From contig NZ_JAHVHU010000010.1 in assembly GCF_019802045.1 (NCBI RefSeq), forward strand, positions 124,001 through 188,000: DNA of 64,000 nt, written 5' to 3'. The notes under the pieces were generated by a model. The model ran no database searches. It saw nothing but the letters and a program-made list of their open reading frames with translations, and was not told where the DNA came from. The translations under genes were made by a program, and so were the position numbers. Below are positions 7,584 through 16,956 of this stretch, piece by piece. This stretch comes from Membranihabitans marinus (GTDB lineage: Bacteria; Bacteroidota; Bacteroidia; Chitinophagales; Saprospiraceae). The stretch's first letter is position 1. Each line of letters starts with the position of its first letter.

Positions 7584-9332
7584 ATGATGAAGATCAACCT
7601 AAGGAAGTCAGAAAAAAGACTGAGCCTTTTACTTTTAAGCGTTCCACTGATTTTACTGACATTGGGTATCTACCACGGTCTGATGCAGACACTGTACCGA
7701 TCCGGAATGATATCACAAACCTCATTTGCAGCCCTGGAGTATTACCAAGGCCTTACCCTGCACGGGGTAATAAATGCGCTGGTATTGACCATTTTCTTTG
7801 CAGTGGCCTTTGGCCATATTTGCATGTCGTACTACACAGGGATTAAGATGCATATGACTACTGCTTGGATTTCTGCGGTAATGATGGTCGTGGGAACGAT
7901 CATGACTATCGCTACGATTCTGGCCGGTGAGTCATCCGTGTTATATACCTTTTATGCGCCTATGAAAGCCCATCCGTTATTCTATGTGGGCAATGCACTG
8001 CTAATAGCAGGCTCCTGGGTCGCGTTTTTCGGTTGGGTGGGCATATATCGCAAGTGGCGCAGAGAACACAAAGGAGAAAGAACACCTCTGGCAGTGGTCG
8101 CCACCATGGTGAATTTTACGATGTGGTTTGTCTGCTCCATCCCGGTGGCGTATTCTACCCTCGTGTTATTACTACCTTGGTCTATGGGTATAACAGCTAC
8201 GGTCAATATCCCATTGACCAGAACCTTGTTCTGGTTTTTTGGACATGCATTGGTTTATTTCTTTTTGCTGCCTGTTTATCTGATGTACTACGTTATGCTG
8301 CCTACGCTGGCAGGCGGAAAGCTGTATTCGGATAACGCCGGAAAACTGGTATTTTTCCTCTTCCTGGTATTTTCTATACCTGTAGGAACACATCACCAAT
8401 TTGCTGAGCCAGCTATTACGCAAGGTGTGAAATACTTCCAGTCTTTGTTAACCTATGGTGTAGCTTTACCTAGTTTTATAACCGCTTTTACGATTGCAGC
8501 TTCCTTGGAATATGCGGCATGGAAACGAGGAGATAAAAGGAAAAACTGGTTCAGCTGGATGGCCAAGTTGCCTTACTTTGAAAAAGACAGATACTTGTTC
8601 TCTTACCTCATTTGCGGATTGATTATATTTATTTTTGGTGGAATTACCGGAATTATCAATGCGAGCTATTCTCTAAATAGTCTGGTACATAATACAGCAT
8701 TCTTACCCGGCCATTTTCATATGACAGTCGCAGGTCCTACTTTTCTGGGAATTATCGGTATGAGCCTTTATTTACTGGAGCGTATTTCAGGGAAAGAAGT
8801 CCGTTTAAAACGAATAACTAATGCCATCCCCTACTTGTGGACAATTGGAATGTTTATATTTTCAACAGGATTGATGGTCGGCGGACTCCGTGGTGAACCA
8901 CGACGAACGAACATGGGCATCAGCTACATGGACCCGGACAGTCCTTTATATCGACCGGACTGGGTATGGACTACAGGAACTACAGTGATCGGTGGTGTAA
9001 TACTGTTCGCAGCGGCAGGTCTGTTTTTCATCGTTTTACTCGATTTGCTCTTTGCCAAAAAGACCAAGGAAAGCTATATATCTTTCCCGACATACCGCAC
9101 CTATCACCAGGAAAAAGTGATCCCGTTTTTGAATAGTTTCAAACCCTGGCTCGTCATTATGTTCCTGCTTATTTTGGTGGCTTATGTACCGGCTATATTT
9201 AATGTTATGAAATATACTGGTAAGGAGGCACCGCCATATGCGCCGCAAAATCCGATTCCACTGGAGCTGCATAAGCAAGATGTGGGAGAAGTGGATGAGG
9301 GGGAAACACTCAATTTAAATCAAGATGAATAA
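7584..9332 (+). CDS. cbaA: ba3-type haem-copper oxidase subunit I
   Basis: A 582-residue, multi-helix catalytic subunit that reduces oxygen to water and pumps protons. Haem ligand His60 lies in LHGVINAL. CuB ligands are in FGHALVYF (about 220) and GTHHQF (about 270), and the LPGHFHM segment (about 370) gives the distal haem ligands. The GHALVYF form in place of the GHPEVY of A-type enzymes supports the B family. No subunit III gene follows. The last 8 bases overlap the next gene, so the two are translationally coupled. Confidence 0.93.
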   Translation: MMKINLRKSEKRLSLLLLSVPLILLTLGIYHGLMQTLYRSGMISQTSFAALEYYQGLTLHGVINALVLTIFFAVAFGHICMSYYTGIKMHMTTAWISAVMMVVGTIMTIATILAGESSVLYTFYAPMKAHPLFYVGNALLIAGSWVAFFGWVGIYRKWRREHKGERTPLAVVATMVNFTMWFVCSIPVAYSTLVLLLPWSMGITATVNIPLTRTLFWFFGHALVYFFLLPVYLMYYVMLPTLAGGKLYSDNAGKLVFFLFLVFSIPVGTHHQFAEPAITQGVKYFQSLLTYGVALPSFITAFTIAASLEYAAWKRGDKRKNWFSWMAKLPYFEKDRYLFSYLICGLIIFIFGGITGIINASYSLNSLVHNTAFLPGHFHMTVAGPTFLGIIGMSLYLLERISGKEVRLKRITNAIPYLWTIGMFIFSTGLMVGGLRGEPRRTNMGISYMDPDSPLYRPDWVWTTGTTVIGGVILFAAAGLFFIVLLDLLFAKKTKESYISFPTYRTYHQEKVIPFLNSFKPWLVIMFLLILVAYVPAIFNVMKYTGKEAPPYAPQNPIPLELHKQDVGEVDEGETLNLNQDE

Positions 9333-9939
9333 GGGAATATTCTATTTCTTTCTTGTAATTATCGGTTTTACAGCCGTCGGATACGGTATTTTCGAAGTAT
9401 TAGAAAACAATACCCCATTGCCAGTCTATGGGGATGACGATCATACTGTGAGTTCTTTTAGTCTGACCGATCAGCAGGGACACTCTTTTCATTCTGAAAA
9501 GCACGATGGTAAAATATGGATCGTAAATTGTTTTTTTTCCAGCTGTCCGATCGTATGTCCGAAGGTGATGAAAAACATTCAGGAAGTACATGATTTGATG
9601 CGAAATGATGAATCCATTGTTACAATCAGTATGACCGTAGATCCTAAAAGAGATACCCCGGACGTGTTGTATAGATATGGTGAAAAATACAACGCCAGCT
9701 TAGATTCTTGGTTTTTATTGACGGGCGAAAAAAAAGAAATATATCGCCTGGCACGTAAAGATTTTCTGCTTTCTGCCTCCGAAGGTGCCGGGGACGAAGG
9801 TGATTTTTTGCATTCAGAAAATATTATGATTATCGACCCGGAACACCGGATCCGGGATATCATTAATGGTACCGGTCCCAAAGCAAATCAAATGGTCTTG
9901 GAATCAATTAAAAAACTCAAAAAAGAGTATAAATTATAA
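9325..9939 (+). CDS. SCO1/SenC-family copper chaperone
   Basis: A 204-residue thioredoxin-fold protein anchored by an N-terminal helix (4-22). The copper-binding C-X3-C motif is Cys74/Cys78 in SSCPIVCPK, and the third ligand His is near residue 160 in FLHSENI. Family members deliver copper to, or reduce, the CuA centre of subunit II. Placement inside the oxidase operon (8-base overlap with subunit I) fits assembly of this particular enzyme. Confidence 0.92.
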   Translation: MNKGIFYFFLVIIGFTAVGYGIFEVLENNTPLPVYGDDDHTVSSFSLTDQQGHSFHSEKHDGKIWIVNCFFSSCPIVCPKVMKNIQEVHDLMRNDESIVTISMTVDPKRDTPDVLYRYGEKYNASLDSWFLLTGEKKEIYRLARKDFLLSASEGAGDEGDFLHSENIMIIDPEHRIRDIINGTGPKANQMVLESIKKLKKEYKL

Positions 9940-9943
9940 AAAT

Positions 9944-10528
9944 ATGGACAATCTATTGCATTCAATGAAACGAACAGATTTTTTCTTGGGCGTCATTTTC
10001 ATGTTTATACTCAATGTGACACCCAGCCTGGCACAAGAAGATGCCAAGGCACTTTTTAGACAAAACTGTGCCTCCTGCCATAGCATCGAGCAGGACTTGG
10101 TCGGTCCAGCCCTAAAAGGTGTCACAGAACGCCGGGATAGTGCCTGGCTGTATGGATTTATCATTAATTCCCAGGAGATGATCCAAGCCGGTGACCCCAT
10201 TGCCGTTGAACTGTTCAATCGGTTTAACAAAGTCCCCATGCCATCACATCCACACTTAAGTACAGAAGAAATCACTGCGATTCTTAATCACATTGACAGT
10301 GAAGCTGAAGAGGCGGCCTCACAAACTGCCAGTACACATCCCATCCCACGTCCGGAAGAGTTCTATGGCGCGAATTATCGACAGTTTACCTTTGGTGATA
10401 TGATTTTTTGGATACCGATGACCATTACAGTACTCTTATTAATAGCGACCTTAGTTGGCTTTACCTATGCCAACGATGCCTTAAAGGAAGCGCGGAAAGA
10501 GGTTGTCGTTCCCCAGGAAGAACTGTGA
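9944..10528 (+). CDS. Tail-anchored mono-haem cytochrome c, probable electron donor to the ba3 oxidase
   Basis: A 194-residue protein with a signal peptide (cleavage near SLAQ, residue 31), one class I cytochrome c domain with haem motif CASCH (Cys42, Cys45, His46) and probable axial Met99 in KVPMPSHPH, a Pro-rich linker, and a C-terminal transmembrane helix (about 155-178). This layout tethers the haem domain to the membrane next to the oxidase. ATG at 9944 is preferred to an upstream ATG at 9866 because the latter lies inside the SCO gene and would bury the signal peptide; 9965 is also possible. Confidence 0.85.
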   Translation: MDNLLHSMKRTDFFLGVIFMFILNVTPSLAQEDAKALFRQNCASCHSIEQDLVGPALKGVTERRDSAWLYGFIINSQEMIQAGDPIAVELFNRFNKVPMPSHPHLSTEEITAILNHIDSEAEEAASQTASTHPIPRPEEFYGANYRQFTFGDMIFWIPMTITVLLLIATLVGFTYANDALKEARKEVVVPQEEL

Positions 10529-10582
10529 TTGATGGCGAATGGATATCAGTTCTGAGTATTCATGGTTTGTGATATCATTCTG

Positions 10583-10600
10583 CATCATGATTACATGATG
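10583..10600. terminator. Short perfect hairpin after the oxidase operon
   Basis: CATCATG-atta-CATGATG forms a 7-bp stem with a 4-base loop, 55 bases after the last gene of the oxidase operon. There is no T-run after it on the plus strand, so it may be a weak or factor-assisted terminator, or only a 3' stabilising hairpin. Confidence 0.35.
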
Positions 10601-10691
10601 AAAATAAATGCGAATAACCGTCCGGGCAAATTGGAAGTAAAATCTGAATCAGGCGATATCATTTTATAAAACAACTGCTTGTAGAAGATTT

Positions 10692-10813
10692 TTCGATTTG
10701 AATTAATGGATGCCGGAAATACTCCAAATATTCTTCGATTCTTTTGGTCAATGAATCTCGATGTAACTCAAGCTATACCTCCGCATTTACGGTATTGTCA
10801 AATACAAATGGTA
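10692..10813. repeat. Dispersed intergenic repeat, copy B (reaches into the next gene's stop codon)
   Basis: Aligns with copy A from TTTGAATT through TTCTTCGATTC to ACCTCCG, and with copy C at its right end (ATCAAATACAAATGGTA in C, GTCAAATACAAATGGTA here). The right end overlaps the 3' end of the convergent minus-strand gene: its bases encode that gene's last codons and TGA stop. Confidence 0.7.
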
Positions 10814-12600
10814 TGAAGTCTGCGTAAATTCTCTTCAAGCTGATCCATGCTCTTATCCAGCGTCTTAATGAAGTCGTGGTCATCCTTGAAATGGTCTGTG
10901 CATTCCGTACATATATTTTTATAGTACGCTATACCCTGTTTTAAATTTTGTGCGAATTTATTGAAATACTTTTCTTGCTTTGTGCTTAATGATCCTTCAA
11001 TTTCTTTGAGTTCATTCTCAAAATAAGCCAGATACAAAGACAATTCTTTTATGAACATATGAGGCCGGTCTGCACGCACGGTTAACCCACCTCTTCCATA
11101 AATGTGATCCACCATCGTTTGCAGATTAACTTCTTCAGAAAAATAAGCCATATTGGGCCCCGGACATATCGATACGCCGGGACCTTCTCGTCGGGTATCT
11201 ATACCATTGACTTTTAATGCAGCAGTGCCCAAACCGACACAAATGCATGACTTTTCAGTGATTCTTTCCTCTTCTTTCTTGCGCTTTTCAGGGCTCAGTT
11301 GTTTTCGTTCCAGTTCCAGAAGTTTCAAACGCTGGTACTGACGTGAAGCAGTGCATATGGGTTTATCCGTAAATTCTTTATTAAGCGATAGGAGTTCTTT
11401 CGGACAAGCACTACCGGGCCGGCCTTTCCGTATATTCATTAATTTTTCTTCATCTTTGGAATTGTTCCGTAAACTGTGAAATGGAACTCCGAGTGGGGAA
11501 ATATTGCTTAAATAAAGGTCTTTCTCACGTGCTTCTTTGAGCTTATCACGGGTTTCCTGGTCGACATTGGTCACTTCCGGGACCAACAAAAACGGGGTTC
11601 CCCAGCCCACCGAATCCAGTTGATACCTATCAATCAAGAACTGATGTTCTTCCGGAGTTCCGACCCCACCTTGTACCGTAATCCGAAGCTCAGGAATTTG
11701 ATTAGGTACGGACCTAGATTTTTTACCCAATGCTTCGACATATTTTTCATGAATCGTCTGGATCAGATCTCTTCTCTTCTCTTTGAATTCTTCGAGAATC
11801 GGCCCCATCAGATGCCCTGCTGTAGCAAATGCATGGCCACCGCAATTCAATCCGGATTCCACCCGAAACTCTGAAACCCATAATCCTTTTTTAGCCATAA
11901 ATAACCCCTGAATATATGCCGATCGAAAATCACTGACTTTTAGGATAATTTCTTTTTTCATTCCTCCTTCAGAATCAGGGTAAAAGTCTTCAAATTCTTC
12001 CAAATAGCTATATAACCTGGGATTCATGCCTGCTGAAAAAATGATGGCTGAAGTTAGGTCACTCTGCGCATAGCCTCGCAATGCAGCATGCGCATCATTG
12101 AACTCCCGGGGAAGTTCCACGCCATTCACATAGTTCTCTTTATCCAGTTTTGTCATGATATTGACATCGATTCGACCCAAGGTAATCCTGTTAAATAATC
12201 GTTTTAACTCCGATGTATTTCTGGGAAGATTAGTTCGCAACTTTTGAAACTCAGAAACCAAGCTATGATTATCAGGCAACATCTCAATAATTTCTGCCAC
12301 ATTCGTAATCAGTTTATGGGTATTGCTTTGCATCTCTCGCCATTTGTTTGTCACCAAAGTTTGAACCATATTCAGATAGGCCGTAATCCGGTTTGCCCTA
12401 GCATCGGGCGAATTTTTGGATATCGGCCGATAGTCAAGAGAAAATTTTTCCGAATACATCTTGCGCATTTTTTCGAGGAGCCCGTCATCTCCAATGGCGA
12501 TGACTGAATCTATGCCAAAGGGAGCTACCTTCAGGGGGGTGTCAACGGTAAATCCGATGCCCATAACCGGAATGTGAAAAGTATGAAGACTGTTTTTCAT
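10798..12600 (-). CDS. Conserved-looking 600-residue protein, possible flavin-type TIM barrel
   Basis: I do not recognise this protein. It has no signal peptide or membrane helix and looks cytoplasmic. Residues 305-342 (ITVQGGVGTPEEH and VGWGTPFLLVPE) resemble the FMN-phosphate loop region of nitronate monooxygenase or PfaD-like barrels, and the N-terminus (HIPVMGIGF) could be a first barrel strand. Nine cysteines are clustered: 253 (NCGGHA), 399, 416, 452 and 454 (SCICVG), 479 (ICPGP), 564 and 567 (CTEC), and 599, suggesting a metal or Fe-S site. A basic coiled segment covers 425-450. The last codons and stop come from a dispersed repeat. Single-gene unit with its own promoter. Fold assignment is inference. 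Confidence 0.75.
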   Translation of the reverse strand: MKNSLHTFHIPVMGIGFTVDTPLKVAPFGIDSVIAIGDDGLLEKMRKMYSEKFSLDYRPISKNSPDARANRITAYLNMVQTLVTNKWREMQSNTHKLITNVAEIIEMLPDNHSLVSEFQKLRTNLPRNTSELKRLFNRITLGRIDVNIMTKLDKENYVNGVELPREFNDAHAALRGYAQSDLTSAIIFSAGMNPRLYSYLEEFEDFYPDSEGGMKKEIILKVSDFRSAYIQGLFMAKKGLWVSEFRVESGLNCGGHAFATAGHLMGPILEEFKEKRRDLIQTIHEKYVEALGKKSRSVPNQIPELRITVQGGVGTPEEHQFLIDRYQLDSVGWGTPFLLVPEVTNVDQETRDKLKEAREKDLYLSNISPLGVPFHSLRNNSKDEEKLMNIRKGRPGSACPKELLSLNKEFTDKPICTASRQYQRLKLLELERKQLSPEKRKKEEERITEKSCICVGLGTAALKVNGIDTRREGPGVSICPGPNMAYFSEEVNLQTMVDHIYGRGGLTVRADRPHMFIKELSLYLAYFENELKEIEGSLSTKQEKYFNKFAQNLKQGIAYYKNICTECTDHFKDDHDFIKTLDKSMDQLEENLRRLHTICI

Positions 12601-12686
12601 AAGGTTTGTTTTTACTTATCCTGTGAAGCTTAGTGCGAAGATGAGTAAAAATATTTAAAGACAACAATGTCTGTATTTATTTAAGA

Positions 12687-12715
12687 CAAATTTATCTGAA
12701 TAAGATACATGACAA
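12687..12715 (-). promoter_or_regulatory. Promoter of the 600-residue protein gene
   Basis: On the minus strand TTG (12715-12713) is followed by an 18-base spacer and TAAATTTG (12694-12687), a full match to the Bacteroidota TTG-N17-23-TAnnTTTG consensus. The start codon is about 86 bases further on. Confidence 0.65.
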
Positions 12716-12736
12716 AAACTTATATAACACAGTAAA

Positions 12737-13834
12737 TTACTCGGATGACCTGGACTGCAGCGTATAATGTGCTGAGAAGACATGACTCAATGAGCTTTTT
12801 CCATCATTTTCATTCAGAAAGGCCAATGCATAGTCGATCCCAATGCGACCGAGTTGCAATCCGATCCCCATATTGGGTTGGATAAAGTATTCATTGGCTG
12901 TGGGATTGTTTATTTTTTTCCGACGTTGGATGGAAGAAATACCGGTTCTCAAAAACAAGATGTTCCTCGAACTCAGTTCGATGCCGATATGAGGCTCGAT
13001 GCTCATGCCATCGGTATTAATTAAGGTATTTCTACGCCCATCGAAGGTTACATCAGCATCCAACGCCACAGTGGCATCCAAATTCTCATTCATGTTATAT
13101 TTGTATGAGACTCCTGTGGATAAGGAAGGTCGGATAACTTCCTGAGCGGACTCAGGAACGGTATTTCCCAGATTGTGTAAAATTTCAATTTCATCCGATG
13201 TAAAACTATAAGACCAGGCATTGAATGTGGATGTAGCATCCCGGAGCACTGCACCGAATCGAAAATCTTCTCCGGAATATGCCACCGAAAGATCGAGCCC
13301 CCCACCCCATGATTTAGCGAAGCTGCCCAACACCCTGCGAATCACTTTTACATTTCCACCTACCCTCCAATCACTATCCCCCAATTGGCGGCCATATGTG
13401 AAAAGAAATGCATAATCTGCGACTGAAAATGATCGGATGTTCGCATAATTGATTCGGCCATCCGGTCCATAAAGGTGTAAAGTATTGGGAATATCATCGA
13501 TACCCATACGGATCATGGAAACGGCTCCATAGGACTTCCCGTCGGAACCCAATTTAAAACCGGTTCCAAGATAATCATAGTTCACCACGCCGGCGAACCA
13601 TATCGCATGCATGGCACTGAGCTGCATGGGACCATCACCGGTGCTCAAATTTGCCGGGTTCCAATAAGCTGCCTGAATCGAAGTCTCGGTGGATACTACT
13701 GCCCGACCCATTGCAAGAGATCGCGCACCGACGCCAATATTCAAAAAATCATTGCTATAGATCTGTTGAGCAAGGGAATGACTTGATGCACCAAAAAAAA
13801 CCAAAAGTCCCAACCAAAGTTTTACTATTTTCAT
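12737..13834 (-). CDS. PorV/PorQ-family outer-membrane beta-barrel protein
   Basis: A 365-residue protein with a signal peptide (cleavage after SLAQ, about residue 23) and the N-terminal signature FLNIGVGARSLAMGRAVV, then AAYWNPANL, typical of PorV/PorQ and FadL-like 14-strand barrels of Bacteroidota. PorV is the shuttle protein that delivers T9SS cargo to the attachment machinery; PorQ and other paralogues have related or unknown roles. Since T9SS cargo proteins are encoded at 24-28 kb and 61-62.6 kb, a secretion role is reasonable, but many paralogues exist per genome. Transcribed alone, downstream of the trp operon. Confidence 0.85.
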   Translation of the reverse strand: MKIVKLWLGLLVFFGASSHSLAQQIYSNDFLNIGVGARSLAMGRAVVSTETSIQAAYWNPANLSTGDGPMQLSAMHAIWFAGVVNYDYLGTGFKLGSDGKSYGAVSMIRMGIDDIPNTLHLYGPDGRINYANIRSFSVADYAFLFTYGRQLGDSDWRVGGNVKVIRRVLGSFAKSWGGGLDLSVAYSGEDFRFGAVLRDATSTFNAWSYSFTSDEIEILHNLGNTVPESAQEVIRPSLSTGVSYKYNMNENLDATVALDADVTFDGRRNTLINTDGMSIEPHIGIELSSRNILFLRTGISSIQRRKKINNPTANEYFIQPNMGIGLQLGRIGIDYALAFLNENDGKSSLSHVFSAHYTLQSRSSE

Positions 13835-13925
13835 ACTTCAACCATATCTTTTAATTTTCTTGCCTTGAGCCTATCCTATCTTTCATCTTCTATCCCCTTT
13901 TTCGTGACCCCTTCAGCTTATCCCT

Positions 13926-13974
13926 TTCAGCCTTCAGCCTTCAGCCTCAGCTTTGAGCTTTGAGCTTTGAGCTT
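13926..13974. repeat. 7-bp tandem array ending at the DAHP synthase stop codon
   Basis: Seven units of seven bases: TTCAGCC three times, TCAGCTT, then TGAGCTT three times (plus strand). The DAHP synthase stop codon (13975-13977) follows with no gap, so on the coding strand the array starts at the base after TAA. Two unit variants suggest two rounds of expansion. Confidence 0.85.
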
Positions 13975-14994
13975 TTACGCCCGGTCGAACGATTCTCGAA
14001 GCTGATAAAGTTCCCGCAATTGTTTATACAATTGCTCCGCCTGAACATAGTCCAAGGTCTGTTGTCCATCAGAAAAAGCCTGTTGGGGTACTTCATGGAC
14101 TTCCATGATCACCCCGTCTGCTCCGGCCATCACAGCACTCTTCGCCACTTTATCCACATATTTACGGATTCCAACACCATGTGATGGATCTGCGATTACC
14201 GGCAAGTGAGAGCGTTCTTTTAATATAGCTATCGCATTGATATCCATCGTATTCCGGTACGAGTTTTCAAACGTACGAATCCCGCGTTCACACAAGATAA
14301 TTTTTTCATTGCCGTTGGAGAAGATATACTCTGCAGATTGGAGCAGTTCAGGGATGGTCATGCTCATACCCCGCTTCAGAAGAACCGGCTTATCTACTCC
14401 CCCCAACACATCTAGCAAATTAAAATTTTGGGAATTCCGCGCACCTACCTGAAAGATATCGACATAATCGTGCATTTCTTCCACTTGTTCTACCATCATC
14501 ACCTCGGTGATTATTTTTATTCCTCGTTCCCGGCAATACTGAGCAAACAATTTTAATCCATCCATGCCCAGTCCGCGAAAGGAATACGGAGATGAGCGTG
14601 GTTTGTACACGCCGCCACGCATTACAGGAATATTATTTTTGACCAAATGATCTACTGTAGACTCAATCTGAGCTTCGGATTCAATAGAACAGGGACCTGC
14701 CATCATGGTAAAGGTGTCTGGTCCAATAACCAAATCATCACCAATATTGATGTCAGAATAATCCAGTTTCCATTTTTTGGAAACTAATTTATAGGGATCA
14801 CTGACCCGGTGGACGTCCGTTACACCAGAGAGTTGGCCCACCCGGCGAATATCAAAAGGTCGGTTCCCTACCGCAATAATGTATTGGCGGAATTGCGTGG
14901 TCACCGTAGACCATGAATAGCCAATGCGTTCGAGATGTTGCGTAATCTTCTTTTGTTGATCACTCGTAATATTTGAGTCAGTTTGGATAATCAT
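13975..14994 (-). CDS. aroF: 3-deoxy-7-phosphoheptulonate (DAHP) synthase, class I-beta with N-terminal ferredoxin-like domain
   Basis: A 339-residue first enzyme of the shikimate pathway (phosphoenolpyruvate + erythrose 4-phosphate). Residues 1-70 are a ferredoxin-like regulatory domain as in the Thermotoga enzyme, followed by the KDO8P/DAHP synthase barrel with MMAGPCSIESE, YKPRSSPYSFRGLG and ADPSHGVG motifs. It is the last gene of the trp operon (4-base ATGA overlap with trpA), so precursor supply is placed under tryptophan attenuation. An additional chorismate mutase domain is absent. Confidence 0.93.
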   Translation of the reverse strand: MIIQTDSNITSDQQKKITQHLERIGYSWSTVTTQFRQYIIAVGNRPFDIRRVGQLSGVTDVHRVSDPYKLVSKKWKLDYSDINIGDDLVIGPDTFTMMAGPCSIESEAQIESTVDHLVKNNIPVMRGGVYKPRSSPYSFRGLGMDGLKLFAQYCRERGIKIITEVMMVEQVEEMHDYVDIFQVGARNSQNFNLLDVLGGVDKPVLLKRGMSMTIPELLQSAEYIFSNGNEKIILCERGIRTFENSYRNTMDINAIAILKERSHLPVIADPSHGVGIRKYVDKVAKSAVMAGADGVIMEVHEVPQQAFSDGQQTLDYVQAEQLYKQLRELYQLRESFDRA

Positions 14995-15782
14995 GCGCCA
15001 TGTTTTATTTCATTAACAAACTTAGTGACAACTTCATCGATACCTTTCTCACCATACTCTTTATCCAAACGTTTGATAAAAGCACTCCCGATAATCGCTC
15101 CAGATGAATATTCAGCAGCCTGACTAAAGCTTTGATGATCAGAGATTCCAAATCCTATTAACGTCGGATTTCGAAGTTTCATTTTTTGAATCCGTTGAAA
15201 ATATGCAATCTGTTCCTTCGAAATCTCTGTCGATTTTCCAGTAATTGAAGAATCGGAAACAACATAGATGAATGAATCCGATAATTCATCGATCGTTCTG
15301 ATCCGCTTTTCAGAGGTCTGCGGCGTTATCAGGAATATGATCTCTACTTGATGGTTCCGGAACATTTCTTGATACTGCATTTTATACAATTCAGGGGGAA
15401 GATCGGGTATAATCAACCCGGATATCCCTGTCTCCCGACACCGCTTTAAAAATCTTTCTTCTCCATATTGGATCATTTGATTGAGATATCCCATCAGGAT
15501 TAAAGGTGTACTCACTTTCTCAGATATCTGAGCCACCTGGTCAAACAAAACTTCCATGCTCATTCCGTTTTTTAGTGCACGGGCACTGCTTTGTTGAATG
15601 GTCGGTCCATCGGCCATGGGATCGGAATAAGGCATGCCTATCTCAATAAGGTCAACACCACTTTCACTTAATGCCCGGATCACCGGGACAGTATCTTCCA
15701 ATTCGGGAAATCCGGCTGTAAAATAGATATTGAGCGCTGGGCTTTGCCGATCTTTTAAAATCATAGTTATATTATTCATCAT
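14991..15782 (-). CDS. trpA: Tryptophan synthase alpha subunit
   Basis: A 263-residue TIM barrel that cleaves indole-3-glycerol phosphate to indole. The signature [19 protein letters not shown] carries the catalytic Glu, and the [12 protein letters not shown] segment holds the catalytic Asp. It overlaps trpB by 11 bases and the DAHP synthase gene by 4, consistent with a tightly coupled operon. Length is normal for the family. Confidence 0.97.
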   Translation of the reverse strand: MMNNITMILKDRQSPALNIYFTAGFPELEDTVPVIRALSESGVDLIEIGMPYSDPMADGPTIQQSSARALKNGMSMEVLFDQVAQISEKVSTPLILMGYLNQMIQYGEERFLKRCRETGISGLIIPDLPPELYKMQYQEMFRNHQVEIIFLITPQTSEKRIRTIDELSDSFIYVVSDSSITGKSTEISKEQIAYFQRIQKMKLRNPTLIGFGISDHQSFSQAAEYSSGAIIGSAFIKRLDKEYGEKGIDEVVTKFVNEIKHGA

Positions 15783-16956
15783 CGAGGTATTTCATAAATG
15801 TAGCCAAATCTTTATCTCCCCGGCCACTTAAACTGATAACTGTGGTTTCGTCAGAATCCAAAGTCAGATACTTTAAGGCAGCCAAAGCATGCGCAGACTC
15901 CAACGCCGGGATAATTCCTTCCAGCCGGCTCAGTTCCATGGCCGCTTCGACCGATTCCTGATCGGTGATTGACACGACCTCGGCCCGGCCTGTCCGAATC
16001 AGATGCGCATGCATGGGACCAATTCCCGGATAATCCAAACCGGCCGATATCGAATGAGGCTCGGTGATCTGTCCATCTTTGGTTTGCATCAAAAGCGTCC
16101 GGCTGCCATGAATAATTCCTTCCGTACCTAAAACCGAAGTTGCCGCTGATCGTCCGGAATGGATTCCTTCGCCAGCCGCTTCTACGGCCACCAACCTGAC
16201 CCGTTCATCATCCAGGTAATGATAATACGCTCCAGCTGCATTGGATCCTCCACCCACACAAGCAATTATCCGATCCGGATAATTCCGTCCTTCTTTCTCT
16301 TCCATTTGGATCATCAGTTCATGGGACACCACGGACTGAAATCGGGCTACCATATCGGGATAAGGATGTGGCCCGACGACTGATCCGATGATATAATGTG
16401 TTTCCACAGGATGATTGATCCAGTCCCGAATTGCTTCGTTGGTAGCATCTTTTAGGGTTTTACTACCGCTGCGCGCCGGTCGTACTTCCGCGCCCAGCAT
16501 CTTCATCCGGAACACATTGGGCTTTTGGCGTTCGATGTCAACTTCTCCCATATATACAATGCATTCCATCCCCATCAAAGCACAAACTGTCGCGGTCGCT
16601 ACGCCATGCTGACCAGCGCCGGTCTCTGCAATAATTCGGGTTTTACCCAATCGACGGGCTAATAGAATCTGCCCGATGGTATTGTTAATTTTATGTGCAC
16701 CGGTGTGATTGAGATCTTCGCGCTTCAGATAAAGCCGACTCCCATACTTTTCTGACAACCGTTTCGCAAAGTATAAAGGGGACGGTCGTCCCACGTAATC
16801 TTTCAACAGATCGTGAAATTCTTTTTGAAATTTGGGGTCTTCAATAATACCAACATACCGCTGTTGCAGCTCTTCGATATTAGCATGCAGCATCTCGGGG
16901 ATATAAGCTCCCCCAAAATTTCCGTAAAATCCACGATCGTCAATGGTGTATCTCAT
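15772..16956 (-). CDS. trpB: Tryptophan synthase beta subunit
   Basis: A 394-residue PLP enzyme condensing indole with serine. The PLP lysine is in the [14 protein letters not shown] segment (HKxN), and the glycine-rich phosphate loop is [10 protein letters not shown]. It begins [21 protein letters not shown], the usual TrpB N-terminus. It overlaps trpF by 17 bases and trpA by 11, and works as the alpha2-beta2 complex with TrpA. Confidence 0.97.
   Translation of the reverse strand: MRYTIDDRGFYGNFGGAYIPEMLHANIEELQQRYVGIIEDPKFQKEFHDLLKDYVGRPSPLYFAKRLSEKYGSRLYLKREDLNHTGAHKINNTIGQILLARRLGKTRIIAETGAGQHGVATATVCALMGMECIVYMGEVDIERQKPNVFRMKMLGAEVRPARSGSKTLKDATNEAIRDWINHPVETHYIIGSVVGPHPYPDMVARFQSVVSHELMIQMEEKEGRNYPDRIIACVGGGSNAAGAYYHYLDDERVRLVAVEAAGEGIHSGRSAATSVLGTEGIIHGSRTLLMQTKDGQITEPHSISAGLDYPGIGPMHAHLIRTGRAEVVSITDQESVEAAMELSRLEGIIPALESAHALAALKYLTLDSDETTVISLSGRGDKDLATFMKYLDDE

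Noticed and set aside
9866-9943. Longer N-terminus for the cytochrome c gene from ATG 9866
   Set aside because: Would place 26 extra residues inside the SCO1 gene before the signal peptide, which must be N-terminal.
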